DNA from: an uncultured Lachnospiraceae bacterium
GTDB taxonomy: Bacteria; Bacillota_A; Clostridia; Lachnospirales; Lachnospiraceae
Assembly: GCA_947564305.1 (NCBI GenBank)
Contig: CANOBT010000272.1
Span: 1-5,838 of the forward strand
Reading direction: 5' to 3'
Length of the DNA stretch: 5,838 nucleotides
Position 1 is the first letter of the stretch. Each line of letters starts with the position of its first letter. A program made the translations under genes and the position numbers. The notes below the pieces were generated by a model that saw nothing but the letters and a program-made list of their open reading frames with translations, did no database searches and was not told the DNA's origin. Below, piece after piece: positions 1 through 5,838 of the stretch.

Positions 1-84
1 TATGTAGAGGTTATACTTTCAGGAAAGGAACAGCCGGATGAGCGAATTACTTTGGAGGATGTAATACGGGATATAAAAAGTTAA
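1..84 (+). CDS. C-terminal end of an unidentified protein (5' truncated by window)
   Basis: Frame 1 is open from the first base to a TAA at 82-84 and encodes 27 residues ending in ITLEDVIRDIKS. The tail is hydrophilic and looks like an ordinary C-terminal helix, but it is too short to assign to a family. A strong hairpin terminator begins 14 bases after the stop, which supports this being the true end of a gene and of its transcript. It is therefore probably not co-transcribed with the regulator downstream. Its relation to the glycoside locus is unknown. Confidence 0.5.
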   Translation, partial: YVEVILSGKEQPDERITLEDVIRDIKS

Positions 85-97
85 TCTGTGATGATAG

Positions 98-136
98 AAA
101 TCAGTGCTTTTGAGAGATTCTCAGGAGCCTGATTTT
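98..136 (+). terminator. Rho-independent terminator of the upstream gene
   Basis: The arm 98-104 (AAATCAG) pairs with 129-135 (CTGATTT). After one bulged T at 105, the arm 106-115 (GCTTTTGAGA) pairs with 119-128 (TCTCAGGAGC), including two G-T wobbles, around a GAT loop. That gives 17 base pairs with a single bulge. The T run that follows is short (TTTT, then AACTTT), so the tail is weaker than the stem. Its position just after the stop at 84 fits transcription termination. Confidence 0.75.
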
Positions 137-195
137 AACTTTGAAACAAAAACAGCCCCGTGAACAGTAACAGTTAGTCACCGTCTCCTACTCGA

Positions 196-238
196 TTAGC
201 ACAAGTAATTGTTAATAGAGTATAATGTGTGATACAAT
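196..238 (+). promoter_or_regulatory. Candidate promoter(s) of the AraC-GH39 regulator gene
   Basis: A perfect TATAAT lies at 221-226 with only a weak -35 upstream (TTAGCA at 196-201, spacer 19). A second candidate is TTGTTA at 209-214, an 18-base spacer, then TACAAT at 233-238. Either would give a short 5' leader before the GTG start at 275. The region 137-195 shows nothing convincing beyond a weak dyad. No catabolite-response (cre) box was recognised by eye. Which -10 is used cannot be decided from sequence alone. Confidence 0.45.
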
Positions 239-262
239 CAGTAATACCCAAAATCATATTTC

Positions 263-270
263 GGAGGTGG
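263..270 (+). promoter_or_regulatory. Ribosome binding site fixing the GTG start of the regulator
   Basis: GGAGG at 263-267 lies 7 bases before the GTG at 275. The same frame has a stop (TAA) at 242-244 and no ATG between it and the GTG. The next in-frame ATG is codon 19 and would remove part of the N-terminal domain. GTG at 275 is therefore the best start. Confidence 0.8.
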
Positions 271-274
271 TCTT

Positions 275-2668
275 GTGAAGCCCTTGTATCATGATTACCG
301 GATCGATATTGTCAGCACCGCAGGAAAAATGTCTATAAAATCCAGAGAGGTACGGATTATTTATGTGGTTGATGGGAACTGTACCATAGAAATATCCGCG
401 GAAAGAATAGAAATGGGAAAATCGGATATTCTGGTGATCAATTCAGGGGAATCTTTGCAATTGGAAATACAGGAACAAGCTTTGATTGTTATGGTTTCTA
501 TGGAATATTATGTTCTGTGTGATCTGTTTGAAATGGACAGGGTCCGGTTTTATGTAAATAGTGTGGAAGATACCGGTCACAAGTATACAGAATTAAAATC
601 CCGGATGCAAAAATTTTTGCTGGCTTATGTAAGCAACACAAACACGAGCAGACTTTTGGAACGTGGACATTATTTTCTTGTGCTTGAAATGCTGTTTTCA
701 AAGTTTTTGATGAAAAACGCTTCTGATAAGTTGGATGAAGCATATGCTCCTCATGTTTTGAGAATGATTCACTATGTACACGCGAATTACCGGGCAAATG
801 TGAGCCTGAATGAGATCGCCGGACAGCTCTATATTTCACCTTCCTGGGCCTCCCGGATCTTTCAGAAAGCTACCGGAGAATATTTTCCGGCTTATCTCAG
901 AAACATACGTCTGGAATATGCAAAACAAGAATTGGAGGAGACTGCGCATCCGGTCACCCAGGTTGCGATAGACAATGGGTTCTCCACGCCGTCTGCATTC
1001 AATCGGTCATTCAAAGCAGAACTTGGAATGACACCTTCCGAATACAGGGATAAATATGGCCGAAAACCAGAAAAGGCGGTCACAGAGGATCAATCTCGTA
1101 AAAAGATACTCCAGGTATTACTGGAAGACCAGAAACTTGCAATTGCGGATCTGAAAAAGCAGACCGTAATCAATGTGGATATCTCACAAAGGAAAATCTG
1201 GAAAAAATGGGAAAATCGAATTCTGAACGTTGGCCCCGCTCATAATCTGTCTTCCGCAAACCTGCAAAAGCAAGTACTTTTTCTCGCTGACAGGCTGGAA
1301 GTGGAGTATCTGAGAATCTGGAATATCTTTTCCTCGAAACTTATGATCCGGGGGAAGGAGAATGGAAACTACAACTTTGCTTTTATTGACGAGATCATGG
1401 ATTTCTGTGTAGACAACAAGCTGAAATTATTTATTGATCTGGCACAGAGAAAAGATGTCGCGATGGCAAGTGAAAATGAGAGAATCTATAGCTACGAGGG
1501 TGAAACGATTTTTGAAAACGCGGACATGTGGATGGATATGCTGCAGAATTTTCTTCTGCACATCCGCAAAAGATATTCGGAAAAAATTGTTGGTAACTGG
1601 ATTTTTGAACTGACTTTCTTTTTAAATGATAAGCCCTATTATATTTCGGAAAATTACAGTGGAAGAACGGTATGGGATCAAAGTTATTCTCTGATCAAAA
1701 GCATTCTCCCATCCGCAAGAGTCGCAGGTCCTGGATTGATTCCGGTCACCAATCAGGAATATATGGAGATGATCATCAAACATGTACTGCTAGCTCAAAA
1801 CGTGCCGGATATATTTACTTCCATGCATTTTCCATATGTTTCAGATTTTTGGGATGCCGGGGAATCTGTTTATCAGAGAGAGTATAAAAGGGTTGCCAGC
1901 AGAAATTTCATGCTGGAGCAGGTGGAATCTATACAGAAGATTCTGGATAAAAATTATTTTTCAGGTGAATACTGGATCACAGACTGGGGAAACAGTCTGG
2001 CGAACCGGAATTACGTTCAGGATAGCTGCTTCCGGGCGGCCTTCATTATTGAAAATGTATTAAATGTCCATGAGAAGGTTGGTGCCATGGGGATTTTCTA
2101 TGCATCGGATATTATCAATATGTTTTCTGATTCCAGTACGATACTTTCCGGGAGCGCAGGGCTGCTCTCTAGGAACGGTATTTGTAAGCCTGCTTATTAT
2201 GCCTACTATTTTATGGGATATCTCGGTAAATATCGGATCGCGCAGACAGAAAGCTGCGTGGTAACGGCTGAAAGTGCCGTGGATATCAGGATCCTCTGCT
2301 ATAATAATAAGGCACTTGGACCCCGTTACTATCTGGCCGAGGAAAACACGTATCGTCCCGAAGAACTGGAAAAGCTGTTTGTGAATCTGGATCCACTCAA
2401 TATGGAGATTGTTCTTCAGCTTCCAGACAGCGAGGAAAATTATATCGTCCGGCAAAATATCCTCAATACCCAAAAAGGCAGCATATTAAATAAATGGATT
2501 GATTTCGGTTGTTCTCGAAACCTGTCCAGAAGTGATTTGGAATATCTGGAAAAAATATCAATACCGGAGATTACCGCGGAGCATATCATTCCGTTAAATG
2601 GTACGATTTCCATTCGTATTAAAATGGAACCAAACGAGATACGTCTGATCACAATTTCAAAAGAATAG
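275..2668 (+). CDS. AraC-family transcriptional regulator fused to a catalytically degenerate GH39-like domain
   Basis: This 797-residue protein has three parts. Residues 1-90 form a beta-rich, cupin-like AraC sensor region. Residues 160-262 are an AraC/XylS DNA-binding domain with two helix-turn-helix units: about 176-201 (VSLNEIAGQLYISPSWASRIF) and 226-258 (second helix followed by the typical GMTPSEYR). Residues 300-797 resemble a GH39 beta-xylosidase TIM barrel with its C-terminal beta region. In active GH39 enzymes the acid/base sits in an F-E-x-W-N-E motif; here the matching stretch 444-449 is FELTFF, so the Glu is replaced by Phe449. The nucleophile motif TEW reads TDW, with Asp570. 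I infer a sugar-binding sensor rather than a hydrolase. No signal peptide is present, as expected for a cytoplasmic regulator. It lies upstream of, and in tandem with, the catabolic operon starting at 2909, which is its likely target. Family and fusion are clear; target and ligand are inferred. Confidence 0.9.
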   Translation: MKPLYHDYRIDIVSTAGKMSIKSREVRIIYVVDGNCTIEISAERIEMGKSDILVINSGESLQLEIQEQALIVMVSMEYYVLCDLFEMDRVRFYVNSVEDTGHKYTELKSRMQKFLLAYVSNTNTSRLLERGHYFLVLEMLFSKFLMKNASDKLDEAYAPHVLRMIHYVHANYRANVSLNEIAGQLYISPSWASRIFQKATGEYFPAYLRNIRLEYAKQELEETAHPVTQVAIDNGFSTPSAFNRSFKAELGMTPSEYRDKYGRKPEKAVTEDQSRKKILQVLLEDQKLAIADLKKQTVINVDISQRKIWKKWENRILNVGPAHNLSSANLQKQVLFLADRLEVEYLRIWNIFSSKLMIRGKENGNYNFAFIDEIMDFCVDNKLKLFIDLAQRKDVAMASENERIYSYEGETIFENADMWMDMLQNFLLHIRKRYSEKIVGNWIFELTFFLNDKPYYISENYSGRTVWDQSYSLIKSILPSARVAGPGLIPVTNQEYMEMIIKHVLLAQNVPDIFTSMHFPYVSDFWDAGESVYQREYKRVASRNFMLEQVESIQKILDKNYFSGEYWITDWGNSLANRNYVQDSCFRAAFIIENVLNVHEKVGAMGIFYASDIINMFSDSSTILSGSAGLLSRNGICKPAYYAYYFMGYLGKYRIAQTESCVVTAESAVDIRILCYNNKALGPRYYLAEENTYRPEELEKLFVNLDPLNMEIVLQLPDSEENYIVRQNILNTQKGSILNKWIDFGCSRNLSRSDLEYLEKISIPEITAEHIIPLNGTISIRIKMEPNEIRLITISKE

Positions 2669-2674
2669 ATGTTG

Positions 2675-2720
2675 AAAAAAGGATTACTCGATTCAAAAGA
2701 TGAGAGTTGTCCTTTTTTAT
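2675..2720 (+). terminator. Rho-independent terminator after the regulator gene
   Basis: The arm 2675-2683 (AAAAAAGGA) pairs perfectly with 2710-2718 (TCCTTTTTT). After one G-T pair and a mismatch, ACTC at 2686-2689 extends the stem with GAGT-side bases around 2704-2707. The stem is followed by T-rich sequence. It begins 7 bases after the stop of the regulator. The A-run/T-run pair could also work on the opposite strand. It separates regulator transcription from the operon downstream. Confidence 0.8.
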
Positions 2721-2908
2721 TGTTTAAATGCAGTAATAAGAAAAAAATGTAAACTAAAAATTTCCTTGTAAGTAATATTTGTTGTAAAAGAAAAATATGG
2801 AAATCAAAATATCAAATCCTGAAAAGCAGAAAACTATAAAATCAAATATGATTAGTACATAGAAACAAGGAACCATCTAAAAAACATTTATCAGAAAGAG
2901 GTAAAAAA
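2721..2908 (+). promoter_or_regulatory. AT-rich promoter/operator region of the catabolic operon
   Basis: This gap must hold the operon promoter, because a terminator precedes it. The best -10-like match is TATAAA at 2835-2840, but it has no good -35 at the right distance. A second option is TTGTAA at 2782-2787, a 17-base spacer, then CAAAAT at 2805-2810. A poor -35 is common at activator-dependent promoters and fits control by the AraC-type regulator. Short direct repeats lie here: ATCAAA at 2803, 2811 and 2841, within the near-matching AAATCAAAATAT (2801-2812) and AAATCAAATAT (2839-2849). They are possible operator half-sites but could be chance in AT-rich DNA. AGAGG at 2897-2901 is the ribosome binding site for the next gene. 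Confidence 0.4.
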
Positions 2909-3772
2909 ATGGAAAAGAAGATTAAAAGAGGCGTTGCCATTTACAGTTATTCTGGTGAATACGGCCGCACAATGAATCTTGAGGATTGCTTCAAGGACAT
3001 GCAGGATATGGGGGCTACCGGCATTGAGATTTTAGCAAACTCGCATATTGACAGCTATCCCGAATTATCTGATGACTATGTAGCAAAATGGGAAGGCCTG
3101 TGTGAAAAGTACGGCATTGAACCGGTAGAGTATGGACACTGGATCGATACCCGGTTATTCCAGGATCGTGACATCTCACTGGAAGAGGCCAGAGAAAAAC
3201 TGATCAATGACTTCAAGATAGCGAACCGTCTGGGATTCAAGATCCTCCGTACGAAAATGGGAGTAACCAATTTTGAACTGGCTCCGGTAGACAATTGGAG
3301 AGAAATCATCAAGAGTGTACTGCCGGAAGCAGAGAAATATGGTGTCATCATGTGTCCGGAGATTCACCTGACTACGGTGCTGGCAGATCAGTTCGTACAG
3401 GATTATGTGGACTTTATTGAAGAGACAGGAACAAAGAATTTCGGACTGAATATTGACCTGTCCGTATTCCAGAACCGTTTTGACGTACCAGGCGTTGTTG
3501 TATTCAATCCAGACTGCAAACATTCCCAGCCGGAAGAAATCATACGCTTGCTGCCCTATGTAAAATGTATCCATGCAAAATTTAACAAAATGGATGATGA
3601 TTTCAATGAGCTGACTATTCCTTATCCGGAAATTTTGAAGATATTGGTTGAACATGGATGGGAAGGATATCTGCTCAGTGAATATGAAGGTGAGAACAAA
3701 GATGTACCTGGATTTGTTTCTCAGGAACTTCGGAAGCAGCATGTCATGATGAAACGTATCCTGGGTTATTAA
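2909..3772 (+). CDS. Sugar phosphate isomerase/epimerase-type TIM-barrel protein; candidate C-glycoside deglycosidase alpha subunit (DgpC/DfgA-like)
   Basis: This 287-residue cytoplasmic protein has the xylose-isomerase-like TIM-barrel pattern (AP endonuclease 2 fold). It opens with a first strand GVAIYSY, followed by GATGIEI. Four likely divalent-metal ligands lie at barrel strand ends: Glu151 (CPEIHL), Asp183 (LNIDLS), His222 (CIHAKF) and Glu258 (LLSEYEGE). His153, two residues after Glu151, is a candidate catalytic residue. The family covers sugar isomerases, epimerases and dehydratases. The more specific call comes from context: the next gene, 27 bases on, is a DUF6379/CGD beta-subunit type protein, and a Gfo/Idh/MocA oxidoreductase follows. 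This pairing matches DgpB/DgpC and DfgA/DfgB, in which the metal-dependent barrel eliminates the aglycone from a 3-keto glycoside. A plain epimerase or dehydratase on a 3-keto or free sugar remains possible. The ATG at 2909 follows AGAGG with a 7-base gap. Confidence 0.8.
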   Translation: MEKKIKRGVAIYSYSGEYGRTMNLEDCFKDMQDMGATGIEILANSHIDSYPELSDDYVAKWEGLCEKYGIEPVEYGHWIDTRLFQDRDISLEEAREKLINDFKIANRLGFKILRTKMGVTNFELAPVDNWREIIKSVLPEAEKYGVIMCPEIHLTTVLADQFVQDYVDFIEETGTKNFGLNIDLSVFQNRFDVPGVVVFNPDCKHSQPEEIIRLLPYVKCIHAKFNKMDDDFNELTIPYPEILKILVEHGWEGYLLSEYEGENKDVPGFVSQELRKQHVMMKRILGY

Positions 3773-3799
3773 TTCAAGATAGAAAAGGAGGATGAAAAA

Positions 3800-4231
3800 A
3801 TGCTTGAATCAAATGTTATTCAATACAGGGGTTTCCGTAATATTGAAAAGGATGGGAAAGTCGTAGGATTTCAGATCTGTATCCGCTCTGATTATTACCG
3901 TGGTGTCTGGCTTTCACAGCTCCGTCCGGGAAAAGTGATCGTAGATGGTATTACATATCCGAAGGAAGAAGTGATCTGGGAAATTAACGGAAAAGATTAT
4001 ACGGCTGCTGAGATGGCAAAAGCCGGAAATGATTTCTGGAGGATCACAGATGTAGCAACCCTGAAGATCATGAAAGAAGGCGGATTGTCACAGGGATTCC
4101 ATGATGTCGCTGTCCGTTTTGCGGCAAGCTGTTCCTATATGCCGCCGATGCTTGACCTGTTTGATGAAAACGGAGATGACCGTTCCTTTAACGGAGGGAC
4201 TTACACAAGAGAGAAAATGATCATTGTATAA
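3800..4231 (+). CDS. DUF6379 family protein; candidate C-glycoside deglycosidase beta subunit (DgpB/DfgB-like)
   Basis: This is a 143-residue soluble protein with no signal peptide or membrane segment. Its pattern of alternating strands fits a small beta-sandwich. Features I associate with DUF6379 / CGD beta subunits are YYRGVWLS (residues 32-39), the strand pair KVIVDGITYPKE (45-56), W60 with EINGKDYTAAEM, the FWRITD segment (79-84), the GGLSQGFHDVAVRF segment (94-107) and SYMPP (112-116). In characterised systems this subunit packs on the TIM-barrel subunit and both are needed for deglycosylation. That agrees with the tight linkage here: a 27-base gap after the barrel gene and a strong AGGAGG at 3786-3791. 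An ATG at 3792 is out of frame and too close to the ribosome binding site. The family call is from recognition, not an alignment. The substrate is unknown, and the pair could act on O- rather than C-glycosides. Confidence 0.75.
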   Translation: MLESNVIQYRGFRNIEKDGKVVGFQICIRSDYYRGVWLSQLRPGKVIVDGITYPKEEVIWEINGKDYTAAEMAKAGNDFWRITDVATLKIMKEGGLSQGFHDVAVRFAASCSYMPPMLDLFDENGDDRSFNGGTYTREKMIIV

Positions 4232-4277
4232 GCAGAGATAGAATACTTATGGTTACCAAGAAAGGAAGGAAAAAATT

Positions 4278-5708
4278 ATGGCAAATCAAGCCGCTGCACC
4301 TGCAGCAACTAAGGAAAAAATGGATAAAGGATCTGCTTTCGCCTATTCGATCGGATTTGGCGGGACGAATGTAATCTGGTATATGATCAACAATTATCTG
4401 ATGTTGTTCTATACAGATGTAGTCACATTGTCGGCTGGCGCGATCTCAGCGATTCTGTTGATCGCCAGGATATGGGACGCGGTCAATGACCCGATGATGG
4501 GCGCCATTGTAGACCGTACCAATACAAAATGGGGAAAGTTTAAACCTTACATTGTTATGGGGGCCCCGTTTCTTGCGATTTTTAATATTCTGACATTTAC
4601 CGTGTGGCCGTTGGAGGGAACCGCAAAAGCGGTGGTCTGCCTTCTTACCTATATCGGTGTCGGCATGGCCTATACAGTACTGCAGGTTGCGATCAATGGA
4701 CTTGTAAACCGCCTTTCAAACGACTCCCAGATCAAAATGGATATCATTGCCATAGCACAGGTAGTAGCTTCTGTTGTTCAGACGATTCTTGGTGCTGTAG
4801 CCATGCCGCTGATTCTGTTTTTCAGCAAAAGTGATGTGGCAAATGGAACCGGTTATAGCCGGGCAACTATCGTATTTTCGGTGATCGCGGTTCCTATGTT
4901 CTGGTTCTGCGCGGCAAGATGCCACGAAGTAAAGGAAATAAAAGCAGAAGCACAGGATACTCCTGTAAAAGCAGAAAAAAAGCCGCTTATAGAATCGCTG
5001 AAGGCGTTGCTGAAGAACAAAATGCTTCTGATCTGTGTTGCAATGGTATTCTTCGGCGCAATCGCGGCGATCGCAAGGATGTCGCTTCTTTCCTATTATC
5101 TGATTTATGTAGCCGGAGCGTACAATTATATTGCACCGACGTTTACAATCGTCAGCATGCTTCAGATTGTGGGAAGCGCATTCCTTCCGATTGCTACAAG
5201 AAAATTCGGGAAAGTCCGGTTCTTCGTTGGCTGTATGTGTATAAATGCGTTTTCTATGATTTTGTTGTTCTTTGCTCCGGCAGGCAATATTGTTATACTT
5301 CTGCTATGCAGCGGAATCTATGGACTCACAAATTCTGCTGTTAGCATCTGCTACAGTATGTTATGTGATTGTATTGAATATGGTGACTATATGTTTGGCC
5401 TTCGGGATGATGCCCTGGCATTTTCTTTCCAGAGTTTTGGTGTAAAGGTGGCACAGGCGATCACTGGTTCGATCGGCGTACTTGCTCTGGCGGCTGTTGG
5501 CTATGTGGCAAACGCCGAACAGACGCCTCAGGCAATTTTGGGAATTAATGTAATCGTGAATATTGCGCCCGCGGTTTTGACATTGCTTTCCACGTTGCTT
5601 ATGGTTTTCTATAAACTGGATGAGAAAACCATGGAAAAGATCCGTGTAACCCTGGAAGCCAGGAGATCTGGAAATATGCTACCGGATGACCCAATGAATA
5701 ATAAGTAA
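4278..5708 (+). CDS. GPH-family (MelB-like) glycoside:cation symporter, MFS fold
   Basis: This 476-residue inner-membrane transporter has about 12 hydrophobic helices: near 23-46, 53-72, 92-110, 116-138, 155-182, 196-213, then 249-275, 284-303, 313-333, 337-360, 378-408 and 421-446. A charged cytoplasmic loop (about 214-248) splits the two halves. The family signature runs from IWDAVNDPMMG to DRTNTKWGKFKPY (residues 65-91). Asp67 and Asp71 match the coupling-ion carboxylates Asp55 and Asp59 of MelB, and Lys390 matches Lys377. Asn31 and Gln136 fall where MelB has its galactoside-binding Asp19 and Asp124, suggesting a different sugar. The C-terminus KLDEKTMEKI is typical of the family. It lies 46 bases after the DUF6379 gene with its own AGGAAGG at 4263-4269, so it is probably in the same operon. 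The likely cargo is the intact glycoside used by the neighbouring enzymes; this is inferred. Confidence 0.88.
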   Translation: MANQAAAPAATKEKMDKGSAFAYSIGFGGTNVIWYMINNYLMLFYTDVVTLSAGAISAILLIARIWDAVNDPMMGAIVDRTNTKWGKFKPYIVMGAPFLAIFNILTFTVWPLEGTAKAVVCLLTYIGVGMAYTVLQVAINGLVNRLSNDSQIKMDIIAIAQVVASVVQTILGAVAMPLILFFSKSDVANGTGYSRATIVFSVIAVPMFWFCAARCHEVKEIKAEAQDTPVKAEKKPLIESLKALLKNKMLLICVAMVFFGAIAAIARMSLLSYYLIYVAGAYNYIAPTFTIVSMLQIVGSAFLPIATRKFGKVRFFVGCMCINAFSMILLFFAPAGNIVILLLCSGIYGLTNSAVSICYSMLCDCIEYGDYMFGLRDDALAFSFQSFGVKVAQAITGSIGVLALAAVGYVANAEQTPQAILGINVIVNIAPAVLTLLSTLLMVFYKLDEKTMEKIRVTLEARRSGNMLPDDPMNNK

Positions 5709-5795
5709 AATCAAGAAGAAAGTAAATGTTTTTTTGTTGACTTGCCCTCAGATTAAAAGTGAGGAGCTCTATACTATGAATGGAGGATTAAAATT
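5709..5795 (+). other. Intergenic gap with T-tract, small hairpin and possible leader mini-ORF
   Basis: A run of seven T at 5729-5735 has no stem before it, so it is not a convincing terminator. A 5-bp hairpin can form between CCTCA (5746-5750) and TGAGG (5760-5764). A GAGGAG at 5761-5766 precedes ATG at 5776, which opens a 7-codon frame (MNGGLKL) whose TGA at 5797-5799 overlaps the ATG of the next gene at 5796. The real ribosome binding site for that gene is GGAGG at 5782-5786, 9 bases before the start. Read-through from the transporter gene is likely. Confidence 0.35.
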
Positions 5796-5838
5796 ATGAG
5801 TAAATTACATATCGGAATTATCGGTTGTGGAGGGATTG
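5796..5838 (+). CDS. N-terminus of a Gfo/Idh/MocA-family NAD(P)-dependent oxidoreductase (3' truncated by window)
   Basis: The 14 visible codons read MSKLHIGIIGCGGI. This is a first beta strand running into the glycine-rich dinucleotide-binding turn (GxGxxG) at the extreme N-terminus, as in Gfo/Idh/MocA sugar and inositol dehydrogenases. GGAGG at 5782-5786 supports the start. Location directly after the TIM-barrel, DUF6379 and symporter genes suggests a DgpA-like role: NAD-linked oxidation of a sugar hydroxyl (C3 in the known systems) to give the 3-keto glycoside that the elimination complex needs. Other Rossmann dehydrogenases can start similarly. Only the start is visible, so catalytic Lys and His residues cannot be checked. 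Confidence 0.7.
   Translation, partial: MSKLHIGIIGCGGI

Noticed and set aside
160..181. Dyad GTGA...TCAC around the AACAGTAACAGTT repeat as a possible operator or terminator
   Set aside because: Only four outer pairs form, internal pairing is poor and no T-run follows; too weak to call.
2060..2473. Antisense open frame (137 codons) opposite the GH39-like region
   Set aside because: It lies inside the clear coding frame of the regulator on the other strand, and its translation resembles no family.
1175..2668. Calling the C-terminal half of the regulator a working GH39 beta-xylosidase
   Set aside because: The acid/base Glu appears replaced by Phe, the nucleophile position is Asp, and the domain is fused to a cytoplasmic AraC DNA-binding domain without a secretion signal.
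3176..3742. Long antisense open frame (188 codons) opposite the TIM-barrel gene
   Set aside because: It lies wholly opposite a well-supported conserved gene, shows no recognisable protein pattern, and is a reading-frame shadow.
4919..5344. Same-strand 141-codon frame inside the symporter gene
   Set aside because: Its translation is Cys-, Ser- and Arg-rich with no family resemblance, while the overlapping symporter frame is fully consistent.
5729..5735. Seven-T run after the symporter as a terminator
   Set aside because: No stem precedes it; the only nearby hairpin lies downstream of the T-run, so transcription probably continues into the oxidoreductase gene.
5737..5775. Internal promoter TTGACT (5737-5742) with TATACT (5770-5775)
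   Set aside because: The 27-base spacer is far too long, and a start from TATACT would leave almost no room for the ribosome binding site at 5782.

Overview
The window looks like chromosomal DNA of a low-to-moderate GC gut Firmicute, most likely a clostridial/Lachnospiraceae-type organism. This rests on AT-rich intergenic DNA, strong AGGAGG-type ribosome binding sites, a GTG start on the regulator, an AraC regulator fused to a GH39-like domain (an architecture typical of these bacteria), and a GPH-type sugar symporter. The organism assignment is inference. No RNA genes, insertion sequences, CRISPR arrays or phage genes were seen.

Layout, all on the + strand: (1) bases 1-84 are the last 27 codons of an unidentified gene, followed at once by a strong hairpin terminator (98-136). 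(2) A regulator promoter region (about 200-240) leads to a 797-residue AraC-family protein (275-2668) whose C-terminal half resembles a GH39 beta-xylosidase but appears to lack the catalytic acid/base and has Asp for the nucleophile, so it is probably a sugar sensor. An intrinsic terminator (2675-2720) closes this unit. (3) An AT-rich regulatory gap precedes a catabolic operon: a TIM-barrel sugar isomerase/epimerase-like protein (2909-3772), a 143-residue protein of the DUF6379 / C-glycoside deglycosidase beta-subunit type (3800-4231), a MelB-like GPH symporter (4278-5708), and the first 14 codons of a Gfo/Idh/MocA-type NAD(P)-dependent oxidoreductase (5796 to the window end).

Together these genes match the parts list of the oxidation-then-elimination route for C-glycosides known from the puerarin-degrading intestinal strain PUE (DgpA oxidoreductase plus DgpB/DgpC) and from Eubacterium cellulosolvens (Dfg). 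In the proposed scheme, the symporter imports a glycoside, the oxidoreductase makes a 3-keto sugar, and the TIM-barrel/DUF6379 complex breaks the glycosidic (possibly C-C) bond by elimination rather than hydrolysis. The regulator would sense the glycoside or its sugar through its degenerate GH39 domain. The true substrate cannot be read from the sequence. No active glycoside hydrolase is visible in the window.
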